Positions 35,053-44,632 of a DNA stretch of 45,631 nt are shown here, one piece after another. The notes below the pieces were generated by a model that saw nothing but the letters and a program-made list of their open reading frames with translations, made no database searches and had not been told where the DNA came from. Made by a program: the position numbers and the translations under genes. The DNA is from Lachnospiraceae bacterium (GTDB lineage: Bacteria; Bacillota; Clostridia; Lachnospirales; Lachnospiraceae): positions 1 to 45,631 of the forward strand of contig CAAFXG010000111.1 in NCBI GenBank assembly GCA_900766925.1, given 5' to 3'. Within the stretch, counting starts at the first letter, position 1. Every line of letters starts with the position of its first letter.

Positions 35053-37852
35053 CTAACTATCCAGATTTTCTTTGAGCACCCGGATAACCTCCTCAATTAC
35101 TACAGGCTTTGAAATAAAGCCATTCATGTCATTTTCTAAGGCTTCCTTCTTGTCCTCCTCAAAAGCATTCGCTGTCATTGCAATAATAGGAATCTTTGAC
35201 AAATCCGGATTCTCCAATGCACGAATACATCTTGTAGCCTCATGCCCGTTCATTACAGGCATTTGTATGTCCATAAGTATCAGATCGTAATATCCCGGTA
35301 GTGAAGAAGCCACCTTTTCAACGGCTTCAGCCCCATTCTCAGCAGTATCCATCTTAAAACCGTACTCCAGAAGCAGCTCTAATGCAATTTCTCTGTTCAG
35401 CTCATTATCCTCTACAAGAAGTAATCGCTTACCTATAAATATATCTTTATCCCCTGTATCTGACTGAACATTTTCATCTGATTCAGCCTGTTTTCCAAGT
35501 GCAGACAACAGTGTATCTCTTAAATCTGACATAAATATAGGCTTAGAGCAGAAGGTGGTTACACCAGCCATTTTTGCCTCCTCTATATCATTCCAATCAT
35601 AGGCTGTAAGTATTTATGATAGGAGTATCATCTCCCAGACTGCGAATTCGTCTTGCAACCTCTATACCATTTATATCAGGCAATCTCCAGTCTATAATAT
35701 AGGCGTAAAATGCATCGTTAAGCTCTATAGCCTGCTTTGCACGAAGTATGGCTTCCTTACCCGAAACTGTCCATTCAGAACGCATCCCCATTCGTGCCAG
35801 CATCTTTGTCACACTATCGCAGGTATTGAAGTCATCATCTACCACAAGTGCCTTAACACCCTCAAGCTCCTTAATCTTACCAATTGACCTATGTTCTGAG
35901 GCAAGGCGTAATTCTACACGTACGACGAACTCTGTACCTTTACCCTGCTCGATATTAACCTCAATTGTACCACCCATCATATCGATTATATTTTTAGTAA
36001 TAGACATTCCCAGACCCGTACCCTGAATCTTGCTTACTGTCGAGGTATGTTCTCTCTCAAAAGGATTAAAAATCTTCTCCGCAAATTCTGTACTCATACC
36101 AATACCGGTGTCCCTTATTCTGATTTCATACAAACCCTTTCCTTCATTAGCACAATTAAGCTGTGCAACACGGACAGAAACTGTACCTCCCGGCATAGTA
36201 AACTTGATTGCATTGGACAGCAAATTCAACAATATACGTCCTCATCAGTCACATCCATCGCATCCATATACAATTCCAATTGTTTTGCATGAACCTGACC
36301 ACTTATAATGGTCTTAATATCATGAAGAATATCCGACAGATTTGCTTTTGTCTCCTCAAGATGGAGCTTTCCACTCTCAATTCGACTCATATCAAGTACA
36401 TCATTAATAAGTGAAAGCAGGTGGTTACCCGAAGATAAAATCTTAGACAGATAATCCTTAAGCTTCTCTGTATTATCTATATTGGCAGTTGCAAGCGTAG
36501 TAAATCCTATTATTGCATTCATCGGAGTTCTAATGTCATGGGACGTGTTACTGAGGAAGGTACTCTTTGCACGATTTGCACTCTGGGCTGCGTTTACGGC
36601 ATCCTCAAGAGCTTCATTAATTTTCTTATCCTTGGTACGATCAGACAATACAAGGATATATTTTTTCTCTCCTTGAATATTATTGCATAGGGCTGTAACG
36701 TGGAACCATCTGATTTCACCGGTTTTCTGATGAACATATTCACGATTCCATTCACCCTGCTGTCCCGGAAGGATATCCGAAAGCTGGTCAAACACACGGG
36801 CAGTATCATCATATTTTACAAGCTGATCCATCTCCCTGATATTTGCACGGACGCTCTCCTCAGAAAGTCCTATAAGCTTTTCAATGTTAGGACTTATATA
36901 ATCCACCCTAAGGGAATCTGAATCTAACATCATGAAAATATCATCTATATTATTGGACAGTGAGTTAAACAGCTCCTCACGATACAGAATTTCCTTATCC
37001 TTTTTCTTTAATTTCTGCCTGTTCTTCCTAATGATGAAGGCTACAAGCAGCAATCCCAGAATAACTGCAATTCCTGCAACCAATACCAGTGTACTGGACT
37101 GCAGACTATTCATACTGGCATTAACAACACTGGCCGGCACAATTCCAAGCACAACCCAATCCTCAAACTCCGCTGATTCATAGACCAGATAATATTCAGT
37201 ATCCTCAATATTTATCATGGATACACCTGAACAGCCCTGCTGGAAATCCGCTTGCAAAGCGTTAATCTCCTTACTGCTCATATCCGAATATTTGCTTAAC
37301 ATTGCAATAAAGTTATATACTTTGCGTTGTTCCTCGGGAGTATTATCTACAACCACTCGACCATCCGAATGAATAATAAAGCTGCTGGACTTACCCCCAA
37401 AGGCAGTAATCTCCAATGTTTTTACCAAATCTGTATTGTTATAACTTATAGCTATAGCCTCATATTCAAATCCCCTGTAAGTACCATTACCTATAGGCAC
37501 TGCAAATACCATGATTTCCGGTTTTTCGGGAACAACAGAGTTCACTACAACATCCTCTCCATGAAGAATCATATCCGCCAGACTCTGCTTTAAATCCAAA
37601 TATCCCGATTTTCCATCGTAAGTCCTATATTCACCCTCTCTGGAGATATGGAACCCACATATGCATAGTACTCCAGTTTCTTCCAACAAGACTATGCAAC
37701 GACTGATTTGCCTGATGGTATATTTCTTTCAGATGATTTATACTCTCCGAATAAATCGTCTGATTGACAAAACCATAGTACCACAGACCCGATACAATAA
37801 GTCCAAACGTAACTAAAATGGTAGCCAGTATGGATAGCAATCGCTTTCTCAT
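35053..37852 (-). pseudogene. Decayed hybrid histidine kinase (Cache-PAS-HisKA-HATPase-REC-REC)
   Basis: Four reading-frame pieces make up one kinase. Piece 1 starts at ATG 37852 (AAAGGAG upstream) with a membrane segment and stops at about 37631. Piece 2 continues from about 37640 with a Cache-like sensor (HISREGEYRTYDGK), a membrane segment, PAS and HisKA (SNTSHDIRTPMN), stopping at 36226. Piece 3 resumes at LNLLSNAIKFT (HATPase) and a first receiver, stopping at 35597. Piece 4 holds the rest of that receiver and a second receiver (LLVEDNE, LILMDIQMP, FISKPV). The breaks look like a deletion of roughly 25 codons plus a frame change, a deletion of about 28 bases, and a one-base insertion. 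Sequencing error could explain the last only. Confidence 0.85.
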
Positions 37853-37945
37853 GGGGTTCATCTCCTTTCTGTTAAATAGTGCTCTATATAATCCTTTGAT
37901 AATATCACTTCAGATAAATGTCGAAATATTAGCAGACTACTCACT

Positions 37946-37975
37946 ATTATATCATAGTATTCCCCTTAAAGACAA
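37946..37975 (-). promoter_or_regulatory. Predicted promoter of the decayed kinase
   Basis: Minus-strand TTGTCT, 18 bases, then a perfect TATAAT, about 95 bases before the ATG at 37852. The promoter looks intact although the gene is broken. Confidence 0.45.
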
Positions 37976-38010
37976 GGTTTTCGACCAACAAACTGTAATA
38001 AAGACGCACC

Positions 38011-38047
38011 AAAAAACAGCCTATACAATCTCTGATTGGGCAGGCTG
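38011..38047 (-). terminator. Rho-independent terminator of the chemoreceptor-to-GGDEF gene run
   Basis: On the minus strand CAGCCT pairs with AGGCTG and inner CAATC with GATTG around a TCT-type loop; the hairpin is followed directly by a six-T run (38011-38016). It lies about 80 bases after the stop of the GGDEF gene. Confidence 0.8.
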
Positions 38048-38127
38048 CTTATAACCGTTATATAAAATTCATCGCTTCTACTCAACATTTTCAACCAGAG
38101 TTTCCAGCTTGTTCTTAAATTATTTTA

Positions 38128-39462
38128 CTACCTTCTTCTGTCAATACCAGCCTTTTTGTAATATGATGACTTATCCTCGTACATAAGCTTCTCGGCCTTT
38201 GTCAGAAGCTTATCGATATCATGAGTAGCATTTCCCTCCCAGACGGCGCCTACAGCAAGTACTACCGAATGACTGAGAGCCGCCTGCTTAAGCGTTGTTG
38301 CCTTATTATTCAATTCATTCCTGTCTATATCAGGGCACAATGCCAATAATTCATCGCCACCTATACGGAAAAGACCATAACCGTCAAACACCTCTTTTAA
38401 GCTTTCACATGCACGAAGAATCAGCCTGTCACCCTCCATATGTCCCTTTTCATCATTGACACGTTTCAGCCCTGTTATATCGCAATATACCACTCCCAGG
38501 CCATCTTTTGAGTTTTGTTCCTGCAAATATTTATCCATGGCAAATCTGTTACCGAGCTTAGTCAGCGGATCCTTGTAACTCATTTCCTGCAATTGAAAGA
38601 GAAGATTGCGGCGTTTCAGGCACGATACAATAAAATGCCCCACTATCTGCAGCATATTCTGTGCATAATCAAAGGATTCTCCCTGTGGATTATCCACCCC
38701 GTAAAATCCAATATTCCTCATATCGTCATACAGAGGAACCACAACAAGGGAGTGTATATCCTGTCGCTTCAGGTTCTCGTATTGCAACGGGTCACTTTCA
38801 CGAATTTCTTCCAGATTACCTATGACAATATTTTTATCCTCACTGAAATTTCGATACCAGTTGGCACAAATTTCCGGAGGAAGATTCTGAAGATTATCTA
38901 TCTCCGGGGTAACACCGCTTGCCACCCACTCATATGTATTATCGTCACCACCCGACGCATTCTTTTCAAAAATATAGGTTCTCTCACCCTTTAATATTTT
39001 GCCAAGATATTCCAAAATAATTTTGATTGCCTTATCAGGCTCTGACGCCTTTAACGCAAGTCGCATTCCTTCATTGGCAAGCGTCTCCAAATTCTGTCGT
39101 TCCAAAAACATCTGATACTTCTGTTCCTGTATACTATTATCAATAGCCAGCTCCAGCCTGTATCGTCGATTACCATCCACAATCATTGTATCCTTTAGAA
39201 CATAATATTTTTTAACTATTGGATTATAGTATTGCCATTCCCTAAAGAAGCCCTCCTGCAATTCATCATTATTGCATATTGCACATGGTGAATTACTTCC
39301 CTGCAGCAATTCATAACACTTTTTGCCTGCAAGCTCGTCCACAGAGTTAAGATTATACAATTCCAGAGTTTTTTTATTCACATATATCAATTCATGACTG
39401 TCCACATCTGCAACATATACAACTTCGTTAAGATTATCAAAGAATTCCCAGATTTTATCCAT
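38128..39462 (-). CDS. PAS-GAF diguanylate cyclase
   Basis: A 444-residue cytoplasmic protein predicted to make c-di-GMP. A PAS domain (about 1-115, with a cysteine pair in SPCAICN) and a GAF domain (about 130-285) precede the GGDEF domain (about 295-440; DPLTKLGNR, then IGGDEL as the active-site variant of GGDEF). The usual RxxD inhibitory site is absent (the corresponding residues are FDGY), so product inhibition may be weak. The start has AAGGGG upstream. It ends a run of four minus-strand genes with a chemoreceptor, a FecR protein and a PAS protein, followed by a strong terminator. Confidence 0.9.
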   Translation of the reverse strand: MDKIWEFFDNLNEVVYVADVDSHELIYVNKKTLELYNLNSVDELAGKKCYELLQGSNSPCAICNNDELQEGFFREWQYYNPIVKKYYVLKDTMIVDGNRRYRLELAIDNSIQEQKYQMFLERQNLETLANEGMRLALKASEPDKAIKIILEYLGKILKGERTYIFEKNASGGDDNTYEWVASGVTPEIDNLQNLPPEICANWYRNFSEDKNIVIGNLEEIRESDPLQYENLKRQDIHSLVVVPLYDDMRNIGFYGVDNPQGESFDYAQNMLQIVGHFIVSCLKRRNLLFQLQEMSYKDPLTKLGNRFAMDKYLQEQNSKDGLGVVYCDITGLKRVNDEKGHMEGDRLILRACESLKEVFDGYGLFRIGGDELLALCPDIDRNELNNKATTLKQAALSHSVVLAVGAVWEGNATHDIDKLLTKAEKLMYEDKSSYYKKAGIDRRR

Positions 39463-39541
39463 ATATTACCTGCCCCTTCATGCCTAATATATTAGTATAT
39501 AAATTATAAGCATCCAAAAAGTATTTTCTTATACTTTTCAT

Positions 39542-39910
39542 TTACCATAAATCATATTTATTCATCGTCTCTTTATTTCTAAACTCATGCTTCTCATAAT
39601 AGCCAATCAATTTGCCATCCGAACGTAAGGCTACCATATATACATCCTTGTTCTGTTTCTCATTATAAAAGGTATATACAAGATTATGCTCAGACGACTC
39701 CATAAACCACTCCACAACCCGCCTGATTTTCTCCCGTGACGCTTCATTATGACAATCTAAAATACTTTGACCAATAAGCTTATCTCCGCCTCGTTTTGAG
39801 TAATTCTTAATTGCTGCCGGGTTCATGTATATTATTTCATGCTGAAGATTACAGATAACCACTGCACATCTATCCTGATCTATAATACTTTTATAAAAAT
39901 CATTATTCAT
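39542..39910 (-). CDS. Small PAS-domain protein
   Basis: A 122-residue single-domain PAS protein. It has CAVVICNLQHEIIYMNPAA, then GQSILDCHN and YMVALRSDGKLIGYYE, a pattern like the PAS domain seen with DUF438 proteins. There is no output domain, so it would have to act through partners. The ATG at 39910 has AGGAG eight bases upstream. It lies between the FecR-domain gene (68 bases) and the GGDEF gene (79 bases), probably in one transcript. Confidence 0.8.
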   Translation of the reverse strand: MNNDFYKSIIDQDRCAVVICNLQHEIIYMNPAAIKNYSKRGGDKLIGQSILDCHNEASREKIRRVVEWFMESSEHNLVYTFYNEKQNKDVYMVALRSDGKLIGYYEKHEFRNKETMNKYDLW

Positions 39911-39978
39911 CCTTCTATCTCCTATATCAATTAATTATTCCTGCTCTGATGTATTACAAAGCATAAATGTATTTTCAA

Positions 39979-41190
39979 CTACGGTTCATAGAAAATAAAC
40001 GTTACCGCGCTAATTGAATACTGCATTCCATCTTCACCTGTGTAATCCAGCGGATAAAAAACCTGTTTATCACCGTCTATACTGCTTGGCGAAAAGACAT
40101 ATATCCAGTCTATATAAACCCTTGACCATTCTATATATTCTGCTCCAGCCTCGGTATCCAGCCTGACCTCATGATTTTCAAAATTCTCAAACCAATCTGT
40201 AACTTCAACCGGCTTATGACAATTACCCATACTATAGTCCCGGATAAGTTCATGCTTTTGCTCCTCAAACATAGCATTTACCCTATCCATAACAGGTTCT
40301 ATATATTGTTCATCTATTTCAATTGCATTTTGAGCCAGAGGTTCAACAGGCGATGTACCCTGTTCACCCATATTTATCATGACTGATGGTGTTTCCCCTT
40401 CCTCATACAAGGTGATTTCCAGACTATCCGGACCAGCACTCAAATAATCAGGTGTATTCTGATAATATCTTGACAGCATGAATCTTGCCTCTCCCGGAGC
40501 TTCCTCATACTCTGGCAAAACAGGATTTAATTCATTTATGTCAACGTTATTTCCCTCATTGCTTATTTCTACTGAAGCTTCTGTATTGTTGATGGGATTC
40601 CCATTTACCAGCAGGGTCTCACCCGGACCAAGCAAGCGTGTTGTATCCTCATAAAGAACTTGTACCTTTCCTTCCATAACCTCAATTGAGGTTTCATTTT
40701 TTTCAGCATCATATTGAACAGAAAATTTGGTTCCGCGAACACTCATGATTGCATTTGGTGTCCTGACCTCGAAGCCGGAAGCTTTGTTTAGTTTCTTATC
40801 AATTGTAAACAAGGCTTTTCCATATAATAACCGGACTGTAATATTGCCCTTTTTTCTTGTACCCTGTGAAGATAGAATAAATCCCGTATTTTCCTCGGCA
40901 ATAATGTGTTTATCTTCATCAGCCAGCAATTCAAGCATAGATTCCTTTTCCACATCAACCCGGTCCTCTGAGATAAGTCGCAGCCCTGAAAATACATCCA
41001 TTACCTCCCCGGTATCTCGCTGTAGCTTCACACTTCCCTCAAAGCTCTTCACCTTTATCAGGCGATATTCATTCTTCCCTCGAAAAAATAAGACAACAAG
41101 GACAACCATAATTATCAGTAAAAGTGTACTTACTAAAATAATCAGAATTATATTGGTTTTTGGGGGTTTAATTTCTTCATCTTCAAACAT
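39979..41190 (-). CDS. Membrane-anchored FecR-domain protein
   Basis: A 403-residue protein with a short cytoplasmic start, one membrane segment (about residues 13-38) and an extracytoplasmic FecR domain (about 50-205; GSVKLQR, VRLLYGKALFTIDKK, VRTPNAIMSVRGTKFSV, EVMEGKVQV). The remaining 200 residues match nothing that I recognise. Classical FecR proteins of Gram-negative bacteria relay iron signals to a sigma factor; no sigma factor gene is present here. The ATG at 41190 has AAGG upstream; the TTG at 41220 is less likely. The gene sits between the chemoreceptor and PAS genes. Confidence 0.82.
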   Translation of the reverse strand: MFEDEEIKPPKTNIILIILVSTLLLIIMVVLVVLFFRGKNEYRLIKVKSFEGSVKLQRDTGEVMDVFSGLRLISEDRVDVEKESMLELLADEDKHIIAEENTGFILSSQGTRKKGNITVRLLYGKALFTIDKKLNKASGFEVRTPNAIMSVRGTKFSVQYDAEKNETSIEVMEGKVQVLYEDTTRLLGPGETLLVNGNPINNTEASVEISNEGNNVDINELNPVLPEYEEAPGEARFMLSRYYQNTPDYLSAGPDSLEITLYEEGETPSVMINMGEQGTSPVEPLAQNAIEIDEQYIEPVMDRVNAMFEEQKHELIRDYSMGNCHKPVEVTDWFENFENHEVRLDTEAGAEYIEWSRVYIDWIYVFSPSSIDGDKQVFYPLDYTGEDGMQYSISAVTFIFYEP

Positions 41191-41246
41191 ATAAAAATTC
41201 CTTACATATTGATATTCCAACCTTAGTTTTCGACTTAGTTCCGTGT

Positions 41247-42734
41247 TTATAAGCTAATCTCTGACAATGTATGGGATACCGCATTCACCTGATGGAAGGA
41301 TTCCTCCACTTCTCCGGTTACATCCTTCTGTGTCGATGACTCCTGTACAATCTGATTTGCCTGGTTTACGGTATTTTCCAGAATTGTCTGCATCTGATTT
41401 ACCATCTGCAATACCTTCTTGCTGTGCTCAACCGTATCTTCACTGGAAGCAGCAACCATCTGTGCCTTTTCTCCTGAATCCATCTGTAACTTTCCAAGTT
41501 CTCCGGCTTCCTGACCTACTGCATGTAATTTTTTAATTCCGTCCGTTATATTGTTTAAATTTTCATTATTGGAAACTCTGACTTCATGAAGCAAAGCTGC
41601 AATATTTTGTATAATTCCCGTAATTGCATCACTGGCTTCCTTTGAATTTTCAGCCAGAAGCTTTACTTCCTCCGCAACCACGCTAAAGCCTTTTCCCATC
41701 TCTCCGGCTCTCGCCGCCTCAATAGAAGCATTTAATGCAAGCAGATTGGTCTGGCTGGTTATCCCCGCAATTGCATCCGCAAACTCCGATATCTCTTTAA
41801 TTCCGGTTTCCAGACTTATGATTGACTGCTCAGTATGATAAGCGGATTTCTCAATAACCTGCATATCATTCGTTGTTTTTTCCATGAGCTCGATATATCC
41901 CTGCATTCTCTCTGTCGTCTCCTTGGAAATTGTAAGCATCTGCTGTGTATTTCCAACTATGACATCTACCGTATGATTCAACTCATCCATAGAGGCACAC
42001 ACAGAATCTGCAAACTGAAAACTGTCGTTACAGTCTTTGAGAGTACTCTGTGCTGATTCTGTTATTACGACATTTGTATTTGCAAACTCGTGAATACATT
42101 TTTCCAGCTTCTCAACTACACTGCTAAGCTCCCCTGATGCATTCCGACACTCCTCAACCAGGTCTGCAGTCTTCTGTGTATCCGCAAGCTTAATCAGCAT
42201 ATTGTGCGAAACCTCTGCAATCTTAACACAAATGATACTCATTACAACCGCCTCCAGCAAAAATCCAAGAGAGCGGCTGAAAAACCATACAAAATCCGAA
42301 TCGAATTCAATTTGTTTTACCGTTAAAGAACGAAAATAAAGTGATATTACCAGCAAACAATAGCTGATAACCGAAATACGAAGTGTAAACTTTTTATCAT
42401 AATAAAAAATACTGAAAACCATTGCCAGAGCATATGTCATATATATACCAATCGTAGAATCAGTTCCCATAAGTGCAACCAGACTTCCAAGTGCCAGAGT
42501 TGTCACATATTTCATTACGCCGATTGGTACATTCAGCTTATAGGCAAGTGTCGGTCCCATCGTCACAACAAGTGCGATACATGTCAAAATAATCAGATTT
42601 TTTATCTCAGACTGAAAAATCCCTGCAATCGACAAAATAATCAGGACCGGAAATACAACAATAAGCCACCTGAGAACCTTTACTGCAGTCTTTGTAACCC
42701 TCACATCATTTTCATAAAAAAATTTTTCTTCCAT
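41247..42734 (-). CDS. Methyl-accepting chemotaxis-type protein
   Basis: A 495-residue membrane protein. About six hydrophobic segments (residues 20-185) form an input module without the usual extracellular sensor loop. The cytoplasmic part (about 190-495) has the conserved MCP hairpin tip (FADAIAGITSQTNLLALNAS, then IEAARAGEMGKGFSVVAEEV). MCPs control the CheA kinase and so motility or other outputs. No che or flagellar genes are in the window. It heads the run with FecR, PAS and GGDEF genes, which suggests signal input to c-di-GMP, but that link is inferred from order. Confidence 0.92.
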   Translation of the reverse strand: MEEKFFYENDVRVTKTAVKVLRWLIVVFPVLIILSIAGIFQSEIKNLIILTCIALVVTMGPTLAYKLNVPIGVMKYVTTLALGSLVALMGTDSTIGIYMTYALAMVFSIFYYDKKFTLRISVISYCLLVISLYFRSLTVKQIEFDSDFVWFFSRSLGFLLEAVVMSIICVKIAEVSHNMLIKLADTQKTADLVEECRNASGELSSVVEKLEKCIHEFANTNVVITESAQSTLKDCNDSFQFADSVCASMDELNHTVDVIVGNTQQMLTISKETTERMQGYIELMEKTTNDMQVIEKSAYHTEQSIISLETGIKEISEFADAIAGITSQTNLLALNASIEAARAGEMGKGFSVVAEEVKLLAENSKEASDAITGIIQNIAALLHEVRVSNNENLNNITDGIKKLHAVGQEAGELGKLQMDSGEKAQMVAASSEDTVEHSKKVLQMVNQMQTILENTVNQANQIVQESSTQKDVTGEVEESFHQVNAVSHTLSEISL

Positions 42735-42927
42735 CTTCTCTTTAGCCCCCCATTTTCATTACTTATATTGCTCCTTATCTCTTATGTATATATTTTATCA
42801 CTCATTTTCCGTCATCGCAACATCAAGCTGCTTATGCGTCATCATTACTTCACATTACTAATTCTTAAATGTCCGGTTTACATTCGTAATTTTTTTAAGC
42901 TTTCAACCTTTTTTAATAAGTCTTTAA

Positions 42928-42956
42928 TTGCATTTTCCAACATTGAATGATATATT
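42928..42956 (+). promoter_or_regulatory. Predicted promoter of the amino-acid ABC importer
   Basis: TTGCAT, 17 bases, then TATATT, ending 32 bases before the start codon of the binding protein. The preceding 190 bases back to the divergent chemoreceptor gene show no other feature that I can support. Confidence 0.5.
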
Positions 42957-42988
42957 AGTTCGTGAATGTAAGAAAGGAGTAAATTGAT

Positions 42989-43864
42989 ATGAAGAAAGTT
43001 AAAAAAATTTTAGCAATTACATTATCTGCCGTTATGGCAATGACTGCTCTTACAGCATGTGGAAGCAAGGGCGGCGACGGAAGTTCATCAGGCAAGAAGA
43101 CAGCAAAGGTCATCGAAATTAATCTTACCGATGAGGATTATGCCTTTGGCGTTGACAAAACCCAGCCGGAGCTCTTGACAGAGGTTAATGCTTTCATTGC
43201 AGAAATCAAAGCTGACGGAACATTTGACGAAATCTGCAATCATTATTTTGGTGACGGAACACCGGTAGCTGTAAAGTCCGCTGCTTATGATGCAAATAAG
43301 GACCAGCTCGTAGTTGCAACGAATGCTGCTTTTGAGCCATTCGAGTACACCAAGGGCGAGGATTATTATGGAATCGACATGGAGATTGCTCAGAAGCTTG
43401 CTGAAAAGCTTGGCAAAGAGCTGGTTATCCAGAATATGGATTTTGATGCTGTGTGTCTTTCTGTTGGCCAGCAGAAGTGTGATATTGCCATGGCAGGTCT
43501 TACAATCAAGCCTGACCGTGAAGAGTATGTGAACTTCTCTGATTCTTATTACAGTGCTTCTCAGAAGTTAATCGTAACATCAGACAATACAGAGTTTGAC
43601 TCATGCAAAGAGGTTGCTGATGTTGAGGCAATATTAAACGCAAAGGGCTCTGACGTTAAGGTTGGGGTACAGACCGGTACAACAGGACAGTTCTACTGCG
43701 AAGGTGATGAGGACTGGGGCTTTACAGGCTTTAAGATGCAGACTGTAGGCTACAAGAATGGTTCCCTTGCAGTACAGGACCTTTTAAATGGTAATATCAA
43801 TTATGTTATTATTGACTCTGCACCTGCAGCAAGTATCACTACTGCAATCAATGCTATGCAGTAG
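42989..43864 (+). CDS. Amino-acid ABC transporter binding lipoprotein, circularly permuted
   Basis: A 291-residue SBP_bac_3-type lipoprotein (lipobox LTAC, Cys24). Residues about 40-90 (LTDEDYAFGVDKTQPELL ... ADGTFDEICNHYFG) match what is normally the C-terminal segment of this family (for example GlnH ends ...EEYGIA..., ENGTYNEIYKKWFG). The usual N-terminal start (QLVVATNAAFEPFEY) comes only at about residue 106, and the protein stops at IIDSAPAAS...INAMQ, just where that segment should follow. The order is thus rotated. The ligand is probably a polar or charged amino acid. AAAGGAG precedes the ATG; the permease and ATPase genes follow. Confidence 0.9.
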   Translation: MKKVKKILAITLSAVMAMTALTACGSKGGDGSSSGKKTAKVIEINLTDEDYAFGVDKTQPELLTEVNAFIAEIKADGTFDEICNHYFGDGTPVAVKSAAYDANKDQLVVATNAAFEPFEYTKGEDYYGIDMEIAQKLAEKLGKELVIQNMDFDAVCLSVGQQKCDIAMAGLTIKPDREEYVNFSDSYYSASQKLIVTSDNTEFDSCKEVADVEAILNAKGSDVKVGVQTGTTGQFYCEGDEDWGFTGFKMQTVGYKNGSLAVQDLLNGNINYVIIDSAPAASITTAINAMQ

Positions 43865-43921
43865 TTTGTACGGTAACAATTAATACACTTGATAATTTTT
43901 AATTAACTGAGAGGATATTTC

Positions 43922-44632
43922 ATGGGCGATATATCAAACAAAATACAAAAATTCATAGAAATATTCATAGAAAACAGAGGATATGTGAAAGTTATCGAAG
44001 GCTTAAAGAACACATTGACGATTGCAGTTATCGGTTTAATTATCGGTATTGTAATCGGTACCCTGATTGCAACTGTTCGTGTAATTCCTAAGTACAAACG
44101 ACTTCCACGTATTTTGGATGCAATCTGCCGTTTTTATGTTGCACTGTTCAGAGGAACTCCTATGGTTGTCCAGCTTCTTGTATTTTATTACGTAATGCTG
44201 CCACTCATGGGTGCCCATATGACTGGCGTCCAGGTTTCCATTCTGGTATTCGGACTTAATAGTGGTGCCTATATATCAGAAATGATGCGAAGCGGTATCC
44301 TCTCCGTTGATTCAGGACAGATGGAAGGTGGCCGCGCAATGGGACTTAGCTTTGCAACAACAATGCGAATGATAGTAATTCCTCAGGCTGTTAAGAACAT
44401 CCTTCCTACTCTCGGAAATGAATTTATTTCTTTAATAAAAGAAACCTCTGTTGTAAGCTTTGTAGGTGCAACGGACTTATACGTTGCATTCAACTACATT
44501 GGAAGCAACAGCTACGAATTTATGATTCCTTATCTGGTTATGGCACTTATCTACATCGTTCTCGTGCTTATTATCAGTCTTGGTATCAAATTAATGGAAA
44601 GGAGCCTGAGAAAGAGTGATAGATGTCATTAA
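43922..44632 (+). CDS. Polar amino-acid ABC transporter permease
   Basis: A 236-residue membrane subunit of the HisMQ type. It has about five membrane segments; the family motif is visible as GLKNTLTIAVIG near the N-terminus, ALFRGTPMVVQLL and the ATPase-contact loop SGQMEGGRAMGLSF ... IVIPQAVKNILP. GAGAGG precedes the ATG. It is a single permease gene, so the channel is probably a homodimer. Its end overlaps the ATPase start by 17 bases, so the two are translationally coupled. Confidence 0.95.
   Translation: MGDISNKIQKFIEIFIENRGYVKVIEGLKNTLTIAVIGLIIGIVIGTLIATVRVIPKYKRLPRILDAICRFYVALFRGTPMVVQLLVFYYVMLPLMGAHMTGVQVSILVFGLNSGAYISEMMRSGILSVDSGQMEGGRAMGLSFATTMRMIVIPQAVKNILPTLGNEFISLIKETSVVSFVGATDLYVAFNYIGSNSYEFMIPYLVMALIYIVLVLIISLGIKLMERSLRKSDRCH

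Noticed and set aside
35590..35640. Programmed ribosomal frameshift in the decayed kinase
   Set aside because: There is no slippery heptamer with a downstream structure, and the same gene has two further deletions, so simple decay fits better.
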